DNA of 64,000 nucleotides from Dermatemys mawii (Eukaryota; Chordata; Testudines; Dermatemydidae), in assembly GCA_007922305.1 (NCBI GenBank), contig ML677374.1, positions 9,238,094 through 9,302,093 on the forward strand. The letters are read 5' to 3'. Within the stretch, counting starts at the first letter, position 1. Every line of letters begins with the position of its first letter. Under the pieces are notes generated by a model that was not told where the DNA came from, did no database searches, and worked only from the letters and a program-made list of their open reading frames with translations. Positions 1 through 10,099 of this stretch are shown here, one piece after another. The position numbers and the translations under genes are program-made.

Positions 1-1009
1 TCCTCCAAACTCCTCTCTTCTGCAACCTGTGCCCAAATTCTATGCAGGTCACTTCAGGAACCATACTGATTCGTCATAGCTGTTCTAGAGATATCAGTCT
101 GGATTTGGTGTTTCTGCATCTGTATATGGCTTTTATTCCATGATAATTTACAGCCGTGAACTAAAGCAGCTGCTAATATTGAGAAAGATTTTGCAATCAA
201 ACGGAGAGCTCTGGATTTCTTTAAATAAAGAACATAAGTATTCAGATATGCTTGTGCATTAGACATTTTACAGTACCCAAGATGAGGAAGCTGTCCCTTT
301 TAAAACAGATTAATCAGGTTCTGCATTGCAAATCCTTGCAAATTGCTACTTTGTACCAATATCCCTGTGGTATATTAAGCATTGGCTCACACAAACCAAC
401 TAGCATGTCATCCAGGGAGAATTAATCCAATAATCTGACTATGAAAAATGCTATCTTGATCTGAGATCTGATTGTTTTTGTGCTAGACGTGCTAATTTGC
501 TGCTGTTCCAGATAAGGGGAAACTGAAATCATACAAGTACTTGCCTTTTCTTCTAATCCACATGTCACATTCCTTTTTCTTTAAGATTGGAGATAATGGG
601 TGAGACCATGAAAGGTTAAGGCACTACATGATTGTGTTGTGCAAAGAAATTCAAATAAGCAAGATTTTAGGTAAGAAGCCAAAGAAACCACAAGAATACT
701 TCAAATGGAAGGCAGCATAATTATTGCACCTCATTGCAGGTGATTAGGACTGAAGACCAAGTGCAATGAATCCATATGTTGCTGTCATCAGCAACTCTAT
801 AAACCCACACATGTAATTGTGACCTGGATCTAGAATCTTAGGTTTTCAGCTTCCTGAACAGGCATGTCTCATTTGAGCTAAAGGATGTCTTCTAGCTGCT
901 AGAGCATGTCCCTTATCATGCCCTCTCTTTCTCTACACTCCAGCTATCACTCAGGAGCGCTATTTCCAAACATTGTTAATAATAATATCAAGCTCATATT
1001 TATCATTTT
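1..1009. other. Unique-looking non-coding DNA
   Basis: AT-rich sequence with no recognisable repeat or gene. The only open frame of note (54-266, minus) has no recognisable domain and no splice or promoter context. Confidence 0.6.
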
Positions 1010-1206
1010 TGATCCATAAATCTCAAAGCACATTACCAATGACTTGAGCATCAGTATTCTCATTTTACAGATGGGAAACTGAGGCCTGGGGAGGGGAAGT
1101 GACTTGCTCAAGATCACTCAGCAAATCCATGACAAAGTCAAGAACTGAACCTAGGGTTCTTGCATCCCAGTCCAGTGTCCTATCCATTAGGAAACACTGC
1201 CTCCCA
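1010..1206 (-). mobile_element. MIR/CORE-SINE copy, minus strand
   Basis: On the plus strand the copy reads as the reverse complement of a MIR: CATTTTACAGATGGGAAACT, then GACTTGCTCAAGATCACTCA, then a CCCAGTCCAGTGTCCTATCC-like end that corresponds to the tRNA-derived head. This is the classic order of an old CORE-SINE. It is diverged and not expected to be mobile. The minus-strand open frame at 1065-1316 is a by-product of this repeat. Confidence 0.85.
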
Positions 1207-1356
1207 CACCAAATGGGGCAGGTAGGATAGGCAAACCAATTTATATAAACAGGCTCCACATGAAAGGCAATTCCGGATTTTACAGGCATTAGCCTAAAGT
1301 GTGGCCCATGTTTCACTGGATACTCCTTGATTCACTCTCTCTCTTTGGGACAGAAG

Positions 1357-1448
1357 TAGGGTTGCCAGTTTGGGTTGGATGTATTCCTGCAGATTTCATC
1401 ACATGACATTAATCTTTAATTCCTGGGGATTCCAGGCCCATCCAGGGG
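1357..1448 (+). mobile_element. GGGTTGCCA-type MITE, right end lost
   Basis: It starts TAGGGTTGCCAG and continues through GTATTCCTGCAGATTTCATC and CACATGACATTAATC to a CTGGGGATTCCAGG segment. From memory this matches a short non-autonomous DNA element common in turtle genomes whose other end should read GGCAACCCTA. That end is not present, so the copy is truncated or eroded on the right. Confidence 0.55.
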
Positions 1449-1642
1449 GAAAAAAAATCAATGATTTGCACAGCCCTATTCAGCACATTACAGGATTGGG
1501 CCCTTAATACTAGGTTCGGATAACTGAGGTATGCTTCCAAGATTTTGTTTATCTGAAGCAAAATGACAAATCACAGCCATCATTTTGACAGCAATGTTTC
1601 ATCATTCAGCATTTCTGAAGAAGCAGCTTTTCTACTGTTGTT

Positions 1643-2424
1643 TAACATAAGAAGGGCCGTACTGGGTAAGACAAAAGGTCCATCTAGCCCAGTATCCTGT
1701 CTACCGACAGTGGCCAATGCCAGGTGCCCCGGAGTGAGTGAACCTAACAGGTAAAGATCAAGTGATCTCTCTCCTGCCATCCATCACCCCCCTCTGACAA
1801 ACAGAGGCTAGGGACCCCATTCCTTACCCAGCCTGGCTAATAGCCATTAATGGACTTAGCCTCCATGAATTTATCCAGTTCTCTTTTAAGCCCTGTTATA
1901 GTCCTAGCCTTCACAGCCTCCTCATGCAAGGAGTTCCACAGGTTGACTGTGCGCTGTGTGAAGAAGAACTTCCTTTTATTTGTTTTAAACCTGAGGCCCA
2001 CTAATTTCAATGGGTGGCCCCTAGTTCTGCTATTATGGGAACAAGTAAATAACTTTTCCTTATTCACTTTCTCCAGGCCCCTGATAATTTTATATACCTC
2101 TATCATATCTCCCCTTAGTCTCCTCTTTTCCAAGCTAAAAAGTCCTAGCCTCTTTAATCTCTCCTCATATGGGACCCATTCCAATCCCCTAATCATTTTA
2201 GTTGCCCTTCTCTGAACCTTTTCTAATGCCAGTATATCCTTTCTGAGATGAGGAGACCAAATTTGTACACAGTATTCAAGATGTGGGTGCACCGTAGATT
2301 TGTATAAGGGCAATAAGATATTATCCGTCTTATTTTCTATCCCTTTGTTAATGATTCCTAACATCCTGTTTGCTTTTTTGACTGCCGCTGCACACTGTTT
2401 CTCCATTTCCTTCCAGTCTCCGAG
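1643..2424 (-). mobile_element. CR1 LINE, 5'-truncated, minus strand
   Basis: The 3' UTR lies at 1643-1836, where the plus strand shows the complement of the usual CR1 end (GACAAAAGGTCCATCTAGCC, then CAGTGGCCAATGCCAGGTG). The C-terminal part of ORF2 lies at 1837-2406. The copy stops abruptly at about 2424, as expected of incomplete reverse transcription. With 189 uninterrupted codons it is the best-preserved LINE fragment in the window and probably one of the youngest. CR1 elements copy themselves through an RNA intermediate by target-primed reverse transcription; this one lacks the endonuclease and the catalytic part of the polymerase and is dead. Confidence 0.95.
1837..2406 (-). pseudogene. 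CR1 ORF2 C-terminal fragment (reverse transcriptase tail)
   Basis: This is a 189-residue open frame. Residues 34-52 read LYKSTVHPHLEYCVQIWSP and residues 65-72 QRRATKMI, the conserved region just downstream of the polymerase core in CR1 ORF2. Residues 95-107 read RRLRGDMIEVYKI, and the frame closes with a basic tail ending SINGY. The initial Met is simply the first ATG after the 5' truncation, not a real start. The endonuclease domain and catalytic FADD box are missing, so no activity is expected. No promoter is visible. Confidence 0.93.
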
Positions 2425-2506
2425 TAAGTCAGACGGCTACAGTCACATGCCTCCCTCTTTTTATATACTGACATTGACAGAGATAAGGCTCATCATAATA
2501 AATATT

Positions 2507-2700
2507 CTATTACTATTATTATTACAATAGCACCTAGAAACTCCAACCAAGCTCAGCACCCCATTGTTCTGAGCAATGTTTATCAGAAACAGACAGTCCT
2601 TGCCTCAGCAATCTTGCAGTCTGAATAAACATGAAAAACAAAGGGTGAGCGGGAAGAGGGCGAAAAGACACCTACAAAGGGGAAAGATCACACAACAGGT
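2507..2700 (-). mobile_element. SINE 3' part (MIR-like, amniote type), minus strand
   Basis: A degraded plus-strand series reads ATTATTATTACAATAGCACC, then CAGCACCCCATTGTTCTGAG, then GACAGTCCTTGCCTCAGCAA and CTTGCAGTCTGAATAAAC. This resembles the complement of the SINE tail seen on other copies here (20205-20345, 24755-24855). Diverged fragment. Confidence 0.6.
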
Positions 2701-2771
2701 TTGTAGAAAAGCTCAGAAGAAAATCTAGGTTTGCGGAGTCCCAGATCATGCTGCCTCTGTGCCTCCAGCAG

Positions 2772-2790
2772 ATAGTATAGACATACCCTA
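2772..2790. repeat. Isolated MITE terminus
   Basis: TAGTATAGACATACCCTA is the complement of the GGGTATGTCTA-type terminus found at 11738 and 23175. The rest of the element cannot be made out. Confidence 0.35.
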
Positions 2791-2799
2791 AGTAGCCCT

Positions 2800-4280
2800 A
2801 CTTACTACTTTGCACTTGTACCCAAGGATTGTCTGAATAAAGGGGAAAAAAAGTGGGTGTGAGGAAATTAAGAGGTTCTTACTTCACTGCTCTGTCATGT
2901 GTTCTAAGCCACTTTTTAGTCCAAAATAATTGAAGGATAGAAAATATTGGGCATAAAGATGCAATCCTATCTCCTTACTGGAGAGGGAAAATCAGATTTG
3001 GGAAAAAACAGAAGATTTGGTGGTGGTAGTGAGGGAGATATGTTAGTTAAACCAGAGCTCTTTCTAGCTGCTTTTCTTAAGGGCTTTAATACCTGCGGAA
3101 AAAGTGAGAATGAAATAAGAAAAAGATTTATGGAGTCTCAAAGCCTCCAGTTAAAATTAAATGCAGGGAGAAAAGTGGCTTTCCACATTTAATTGTCTTT
3201 TTCACAGTAACTATGTGTCAGTCTCTTCTAAAAGCCTATTAATTCTGTAATTTAGTGCTAGAGAGAGCTGGGAGATAGACAGAACCACTGCAGGATTTTT
3301 TTTCTTACTTCATTGACTAACTGTCATCAGGCATCAATGTTAGGGTTGCTTTCTCCTTGAACACTCCAAATACTAAAAATTAAAAAGTTTTTATAGTCTA
3401 TTTAATAAAAAAAGTGCTGGCACATCCGTTACTAAAATGGATTCTATGACATTGTATGTTAAGATTTTAATTATAGCTAAAAATAATCCCACATGTCAGA
3501 AAGGCTGTGGAGTGAACAATATTCTAGGCAGAGACGGAAGATTAGCTCAGTTGATTTCTGCAGTTAGATGTGCTACTTTATTTGTTTAGCCATAAAACCA
3601 CATTGGTTTTAGGAATTATTCTGAAGCAGGCTATTGCTAATAATACAATTAACACCACAAGCCATTGTACTGTTGTTGTGAGGCTGTTTAGACAGCAGCT
3701 TGGTTGCCAGCCATTTACTGAAAATTAGTAAAAACCAACATCCCAAATTGACTCTCCAAAACTCAATTAAAGTTTCTTTCCTATGTCTGTAGAAAGAGCA
3801 CAACAGTTCTCCTTACTCTAGCATACATTTCCGCAGGATGGGTGAAATTGCCCATGCGCAGATGATCAGCACAAGATCCATGCAGCAGTTAAAACCCCTA
3901 AACAAAGTTTACAAGGTGCCTAGACTTTACAGTGTCCACTTTACATAGGTCAATTTCACCTCTTTGGTAATGTACTGGCTCTTGTTTTGTAGTTTTCACC
4001 AAATTTCCTATTTTGCATTCAGAAATAATTGTGGTTGCAATTTTGTGAGTGCCAATAACTGAGGATGCACATTATGGCAATTAGATGTCTCACTGTCTGA
4101 ATGCACCCACGCATCAGGTGGACACCTAATTGATGTAATCTGTGCTCTCAGTTGACTCACTTGCAATTGCAGTTACAGGACGAGTGGGTTGAAGCCCCTT
4201 TAAAAATCATTCTCAATATGTAATCTGCATTTAAGGGCTTTTTTGATGGCTGAAATTATGGGTTCCAAATTTACAATAAT
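2800..4280. other. Unique-looking non-coding DNA
   Basis: No repeat or gene recognised. An 81-codon open frame at 2947-3192 (plus) is rich in Lys, Gly and Glu, resembles no domain I know, and is most easily explained by chance. Confidence 0.5.
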
Positions 4281-4282
4281 TC

Positions 4283-4490
4283 TCAGCACTTACATGGCAT
4301 TTTTCATCTGTAGTTCTCAAAATGCTTTGCAAAATAGGGCATGTTACCATTATATTCATTATACCTGTGGGGAAAACTGAGGTACAGAGATATACAGTGA
4401 TTTGGAGGGCAGCAGCAAAGCAAAGAATAGAATCCAGCTTTCTTGACTCCCCATCCAAAGACCTATCCGCTGGCCAACACTCTCTCTATT
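4283..4490 (-). mobile_element. MIR/CORE-SINE copy, minus strand
   Basis: The plus strand shows CATCTGTAGTTCTCAAAATG, then GGGGAAAACTGAGGTACAGA, then TTGACTCCCCATCCAAAGAC. This is the complement of MIR in the right order, but strongly diverged. Confidence 0.75.
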
Positions 4491-4553
4491 AGTGTAACAT
4501 CAACACATGGATTATTTCAGTGAGCATAAACAAAAGTTATTTGATTTCAGATT

Positions 4554-4613
4554 TACTTTGAAATAGTAGACTGAAATTCTTTGAAATACTTTGAAATAGT
4601 AGACTGAAATTCT
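4554..4613 (+). repeat. Direct duplication, 33-bp period
   Basis: The 27-base string at 4554-4580 (TACTTTGAAATAGTAGACTG and seven more bases) recurs without change at 4587-4613, separated by TTGAAA. Two identical copies suggest a recent slippage event. Confidence 0.9.
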
Positions 4614-4639
4614 AGACTGCAGGAGTATTTTTAAATGCC

Positions 4640-5032
4640 TTACTTCTGAGTAAAGTGGGGCAAAATTTTTTCATGAAAAATCAATTTTGCCGAAGAATTG
4701 CAGACTTGGGTTTACAAAACAGTTTGAGAATTCGGGCTGATTTCAGGAAATAGTTTCAGTAATATTGGGGGAGGGGGACTACAAATGAAGAAATGGTTCA
4801 ATTCAGCATTTCCAAAACTATGTGTTTTGACTTTTCCTTTCAGAAAGATGTTTTGTTTTGGAATTAGCCTCAGATGTATTTCAAAAAAACATTTGAGAGT
4901 GTTAAAAAAAACAAAATGAAAGGAAACATTTCAGTTCAGGATGAACCAAATGTCTTTGTTTGACCTGAAATGATTCTCCCCCTGGTGTTTTTGGTCAGCG
5001 AACTGAAAAATAATTTTTTCACACAGCTCTGC
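4640..5032 (+). repeat. A/T-patterned dispersed repeat
   Basis: It has many short TTTTGAAA/AAAATTTT-like words (CAAAATTTTTTCATGAAAAA, GAAATAGTTTCAG, AATTTTTTCACACAGCTCTG) and ends near CACACAGCTCTGCT. The layout resembles a turtle/crocodilian dispersed repeat I know by its ending. Similar tracts occur at 13905, 19430, 53785, 57490 and 60650. The family name is uncertain. Confidence 0.5.
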
Positions 5033-5562
5033 TTATGAGTTATTTTTGTGATTGAAACTTTATCAGGAAAGTAACTGAAGAGTCAATTTGCAATATAATA
5101 TCACTGGAAATGTGCATTTGCGCGTGCTTTTGCAAGAATGTGTAGGTTTAATCCCCACCTAATCACCCATTATAAATTCCCTTGTATTATTTCAAATAAA
5201 TCAAGTTACATTTTTCAGATATTTCTAATACCAGCATGGGTGTTGTCCCTGCATGAATTCTATTTTTTTTTTCATTCTTTTCCCACCTGCTCCAGTTCCT
5301 AAGTCTTGCAGCAAATTAGAGCCGGTTTCATAAACAGATAAAGCAGAAACTTAAACAATTCACTTTATAAAATATCTTGAGCCAACCTTCGTAACAGCAT
5401 GTGATTGGATAATGTCAATAACTGTAAAAGCTAACACAGTGATTCTCACTTGGAGCCAATCCGTTGAATGAAATCTTGGATACAATGTCAAAACTCCTGA
5501 CTTTAACAGAGTCAGAATTTCATCCATTGACTTCAAGGGAGCTGTGCTCAATAATATTAGCT

Positions 5563-5651
5563 GTGGATCTGGTCCAAGGCATCCTATCCAGCACTCATGG
5601 AAATCAAAGGCAAGACTTCCATTGGTTTTAATGAGTGATGGATCAGGCCCT
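5563..5651. mobile_element. Palindromic MITE-like repeat (GGATCAGGCCC end)
   Basis: It opens GGATCTGGTCCAAGG and closes GATGGATCAGGCCC, with a degraded ACTTCCATTGG centre. This is the palindromic family with an ATTGACTTCAATGG core that is widespread in this window. It may be the Chompy MITE group described from reptiles; the name was not checked. The sequence just upstream (5500-5535) also carries the core ATCCATTGACTTCAAGGGAG. Confidence 0.55.
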
Positions 5652-5654
5652 AAG

Positions 5655-6911
5655 TGGTTTATAATTCAGTTTATGCAGACATGTAACTTACAATGACATC
5701 TACAGGAATTACCAATAACTTATGCAGAGAAGGCTGGAACTCCATATGCATGGAGCGTGAATTTTACCCTGTGCAAAGGGCCAGCACAAAGCCAATGCAC
5801 CAGAAATCCCACTTAGGCCTTCAAAACAGGTCACAAGTGAAATTTAAGACGTGCATAGGCCTCATACTGACTTTTTGCAGAGTCTTGAATTTCACTCCAA
5901 TTGGCTAATGAACCCAATCAGTTAAATATCATGGAGCACATGCACTATCCTTTGTGAGTCACTCAGGTTCTTGGATCCCTCACATGGGCAACATAGAGCT
6001 AAGCACTGTAGAGTTTAATACAGAGTATTAAATTGTTTTGCCTTGTCCTGCAAATGTTAATGTCTTTTTTACACACACAACTGGCTGCATCTAGGAAACT
6101 GCATCTAGGAAACAATTCTGCATGTGTACAACCTACCTTGGCCAGAAAAAATGAATTAATTAGGTTCCCAGCAGTCTGATTTCTGTGAATGAATGATTGT
6201 CTTCACAAAGAATTTGGGTCTGCACACTACACACTTTGGCTGGCACAATCAATTTGGCACAGGCAGCTGAGGATGGAAATGCCACAACTATCCTAAAGGT
6301 TTATATTTGAAAATGTCAGTTAGGACATAAGAATGTTTCTGCTTATTCTCCTCCCACCCTCCATGAAACCTCTGAGTTATCTTCCTCCATGAAAAAAACC
6401 TACAACTCACTTTGAAAACAAATTCAGTATGCAACATGATATTGTGAGGATGGGCCAGCTTTTCTAATCTCTCCAGACAAGTTGTTAAGTATTTATAGAA
6501 GCATTTTCTTTCTGGCATACCTTAAACCGAGCACTGTATCTAATTTCCTCCAGAGAAATATGTTGGAGAAATCAGAAAGATAAATCTGTCATAAATAGTA
6601 ATAAATAACCAGACTAACACAGTGGCTTATTTAGCAAAGTTATTTCTATATTAATGGCTTTTATTGTTACGTCTACATGGTCAAAGTCATGATGACCACA
6701 GCTCTTCAAGGCCCTGCATAACCCCAGGAGGTTGATGCACTGAGGTTACCAAGCAGATTCAACCATTGCACATTAGCACTGTTCAGTGAATGGCACACCA
6801 GAAAGGACTGCATAATCCTAGTTACAGGGCAAGACTGAGACGGGCTGATTGGAAGATGAACACATGCTTTCCTTTCATACTGAACTATGAACATACATGG
6901 TGAGATTTCCA
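5655..6911. other. Unique-looking non-coding DNA with a 14-bp tandem duplication
   Basis: No gene or dispersed repeat recognised. CTGCATCTAGGAAA at 6085-6098 is exactly repeated head to tail at 6099-6112. Confidence 0.5.
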
Positions 6912-7353
6912 AATATAGGCCCCAGTTCAGGAAAGCTCATAAGCCCGTGTTTAACTTTAATGCTTAAGTCCCAATGACTTCAGTGGTCATTTACTTGATT
7001 TTTAGGGACAGATAGGATCATTGGACCATCTAGTTTGGCCTTCTGCATAACAGTGGCCATACCCAGTTACTCATGTAATGAGCCCAATAATTTGTATTTC
7101 ACTAAAGCATATCCTCCAGAAAGGCATCAAGGCCTGAAGTAACTTAAAGAGATGGAGAGTCCACCACTTGCCTTGGTAATTTGTTCCAATGATTAACCAT
7201 CTGTGCCTTGTTTCTAATCTAAATTTGTCTGGCTTTAACAACCAACCTCTGGTTCTTATTATGCCTTTCTCCAGAAGATTAAAGAGCTCTTTAGAACCCA
7301 GTGTTTTCTTCCCATGATGTTAAGCACATGCTTAACAACTCTTCTTGAATAGG
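6912..7353. mobile_element. Palindromic MITE split by a CR1 insertion
   Basis: The left half (6912-6995) reads CCAGTTCAGGAAAGC, GTGTTTAACTTTAATGCTTAAG and CCAATGACTTCAGTGG. The right half resumes at 7318 with GTTAAGCACATGCTTAAC and CTTCTTGAATAGG. The two halves match the two arms of the palindromic 'TTAAGCACATGCTTAA' repeat seen at 22530-22787. The DNA between them is CR1. Confidence 0.55.
7003..7317 (-). mobile_element. CR1 LINE 3' end, minus strand
   Basis: The plus strand reads as the complement of a CR1 tail: GACAGATAGGATCATTGGAC, CATCTAGTTTGGCCTTCTGC, AGAAAGGCATCAAGGCCTGA, GAGATGGAGAGTCCACCACT and GGTAATTTGTTCCAATGATT. The same order is seen at 39215-39395. Diverged, non-coding. Confidence 0.85.
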
Positions 7354-7936
7354 ATTGCTTTCTTGAAGTAGTGCTGTATTTAGCAGTTTTAGTTAACTTG
7401 GATTTTATTGATTTCAGAAACCAAAGCAGGAAAAGTCCATGAGAGAACAATTGATCCTTACTGGGGCTCAAAGTCTGACTTTCAGCTACGATGTGAAGAT
7501 GAGCTCTCCTTGACATTCAGGTGGTGTAAACTTACTTTTATGGTGCTAAGTCAATTTACCCCCAGCTGAAGACCTAGTCCTGAAGAACCTAGAGCATTTT
7601 TTCAAGTGTAGGGAAGTTACTCCATGTTTCCTGGCCAAATTCCATCTCAAGTAATAAGACTTGGCTTAACTAAAATAAATTGCCGTTTAGTTTCACTGGG
7701 ATAAAGAGTTCTTTATGTCCTGTCCTGTGCTGCCATGAAGTGTTGATAGGTGCTGCTAAATAGTAACTGTACTTCATTCCCGATAGGCTTCATTTCCAAG
7801 AGGAGTTAAATGATTCCAATTCATAGCCTGCCCAGTGGCTGCAATTAAAAAGTCAACTTTTGCCAATTGTTGGTGTCAGTTTGCTGGCTTTTTAAGTGCT
7901 TCGGGATCCTTTGGGTTAAAAAAAGCTATAGCCCAA

Positions 7937-8022
7937 GGGCCAGATCCTCAGCTGGTGTAAGTGGGGTAGCCCCAGTTACTTCAGTAGAACTATCTCAATT
8001 TATAGCAGATGAGGATCTGGCA
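7937..8022. mobile_element. Palindromic MITE (CAGATCCTCAGCTGGTGTAA type)
   Basis: It begins CCAGATCCTCAGCTGGTGTAA and ends GCAGATGAGGATCTGG, an inverted pair around a degraded core (CCAGTTACTTCAGTAGAACT). One of several copies of this subtype (12241, 26511, 39521, 43792, 44661, 44812, 52652). Confidence 0.7.
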
Positions 8023-8156
8023 CCATATATAGAATCTATTAATATTATTTAGGGCAGGAACACAATTGGCAGGGTCTCTTGCTTAAACAAACTGACTTTA
8101 CAGCCCATAAGTCTGAACTGTAATGTGCAAACTTTCATCATATAGTGAAGAAATAG

Positions 8157-8307
8157 AGCCTCATTCTTATTTACACTAAGGCCCCTTTACTGGACATTGC
8201 AATAGACCCTGAAAGGGAGGCATAACTGTAATTTAGATCCGTTTTAAGGACCTTTTACACTGCCAGAGTGGTGCAAAGGAGGCCTTAAGGTAAATGAGAA
8301 TTGGGAC
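8157..8307. mobile_element. Palindromic MITE (TCATTCTTATTTACACTAAG type)
   Basis: The left arm CCTCATTCTTATTTACACTA and AAGGCCCCTTTAC is answered on the right by GGCCTTAAGGTAAATGAGAA. Inverted arms about 25 bp long flank a degraded interior with AGGGAGGCATAACTG. Confidence 0.6.
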
Positions 8308-8701
8308 TAAAATGTTTTATTCCCTGGCTCTGTTGTCATGTCATTTGATTGTTGTTGGACTAAATTCTCCTCTAACAGACAGCGCACACAATTCTCTGGA
8401 AAGAATTAGGGTTGCACAGAAGGGAAGTCAAGGCAGAATTTGTCCCATTGTACAAAATGAACATTAATAACTTACCCAGATAATCCATACGGTTTTCTAG
8501 GCTTTATCATCCTGTCCATTACACCGCTCTGCACTAGTGCACATTGGCAAGCTGTAGAGTTACTTCTGATTTACTCCAATGCAAGTGAGAGGAGAATCAG
8601 GTTTTGTTTGGTTTTGTTGCAAACTGTAAATCCTGTCATCCCAATAGAATGTATAGTATATTTGTGGCTACATCATTGAATAATGTTTTTATATAACTAA
8701 A

Positions 8702-8735
8702 CAATAATAATAATAAATAAATAATAATAATAATA
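8702..8735 (+). repeat. (AAT)n microsatellite
   Basis: AATAATAATAATAAATAAAT followed by further AAT units, immediately before a MIR end. Confidence 0.9.
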
Positions 8736-8876
8736 CCTATAGCTCTTATATAGATAGCACTTTTTAACAGTGGATGCAGAAGTGTTTTACCAAGAAGGTC
8801 AGAATCATTATCCCCCTTCTATGGCTGGGCAAAATGACTTGCCCAAGGTCTCAGTCCACTGCTCTGACTGTACTTA
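8736..8876 (-). mobile_element. MIR/CORE-SINE fragment, minus strand
   Basis: TCAGAATCATTATCCCCCTT, ATGGCTGGGC, then AAATGACTTGCCCAAGGTCT and AGTCCACTGCTCTGACTGT are the complement of a MIR, with some internal loss. Confidence 0.75.
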
Positions 8877-8879
8877 CAT

Positions 8880-9845
8880 GTTTGACATATAATGATATAT
8901 ACATACGCACATGTCACAAAAGAGGTCCATTTTCTATCAGACTCAGAGTAAGGCCTTCAGCTGGATATGGGCCTGAACCAGAACTCTGGCTCTGAAAAGC
9001 CCGGTCTTTGAGGAAGTTAATATATGGAGCCAAAATGTTTGACTCGGAGCTCTGTTTTCATTCATATAGTCCAGCCACTGAGTTAATGGACTTCACTGGA
9101 AAACCCACATGTGCTGAGATACCTACGCAGCAGATGAACCGTACAGACAGCATCCACAAAAGATAAAGCAAAACAAGCTGAGTGCCGCACTTGTACAGAG
9201 CCTTCCCCATCCCCACCAACTCTCTATACTTCTCCTTTGTAATACTCAAAACAAGAGAAGCTTGGTTTGCTTTTAGAACACACTCCTGTCCTGACTGGGG
9301 GGGCCCTGGGAATCAAATCAATAGTTAAAGCACCTCAGTGCTGTTGACATCTGTGTGGAAGAGAGAAAAACCTTTTTCCCAACTGGGATCTAGAGTCTGA
9401 AGTACTCAGAGGCTTTTCTATTAGAAGCAATGCTTCAGAATGAATGTCAAGAGAGGTGCTGAAAAGATGAAAGATGAAATAAAGGACAGGAGATTAAAGG
9501 AGTTCAGGAGAGTGTTTATTAGCTTTACACTATTTTTAATAAAGTGATTTTCTCTCCCAAGTTTCCCCAAACTTCATTTAGTCTCCCTTGCTCTGCTGGC
9601 TTCAAACACCATCTCCCTCTTGCTCACTAATCACCACTCATTCCCACCATGCTTTTTAAAGTCTATGGTAATATAAAAACCGCTCTCTGTCCTCTACCTT
9701 TAAAATGGATAAGAGAGAGCTAAAGGCTTCTTAGACTTTCAAGTCCATGTGCTTCTAATAAACAAAGGGATGCTAGGTGTAAGCTGAGGAAGTGGAAGAG
9801 AAAGAAATGAAAGAAAAGGCTACGGCTGAATTTGTCAAACAAGGC
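8880..9845. other. Unique-looking non-coding DNA
   Basis: No gene or clear repeat. A G8 run sits at 9299-9306. Confidence 0.5.
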
Positions 9846-9847
9846 TA

Positions 9848-9918
9848 TGGGATTTAGGAGCCCAACTCCCATTGAAATTGAGTGGGATTTGATGCCTATC
9901 TCCTTAGGATTTTAAGAG
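9848..9918. mobile_element. Palindromic MITE (GGAGCCCAACTCCCATTGA type)
   Basis: TTAGGAGCCCAACTCCCATT on the left faces GATGCCTATCTCCTTAGGAT on the right around CCCATTGAAATTGAGTGGGA. Same broad family as the element at 17140-17408. Confidence 0.55.
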
Positions 9919-10019
9919 ACATTTAATCTATGGTAATAGCGGATGCAAGTCCAAGAAAGGGCAAAATGTGAAAAAAGCAAGGAGCATCAAAGGGAGAGAT
10001 AAACAGGGAGGAGAGGTAA

Positions 10020-10098
10020 AAGCACATGGAGCCCACTCCAAATCCCATTAAAGTAAATGTACAAGACTCCCGTTGACTTTGATGGGCTTTGCTAAAGT
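10020..10098. mobile_element. Palindromic MITE-like fragment
   Basis: AAATCCCATTAAAGTAAATG and CCGTTGACTTTGATGGGCTT are the two faces of the ATTGACTTCAATGGG core seen across the window. Confidence 0.5.
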
Positions 10099-10099
10099 C

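Noticed and set aside
1850..2215. 121-codon plus-strand frame
   Set aside because: It is the antisense of the CR1 ORF2 fragment, which gives the recognisable protein on the minus strand.
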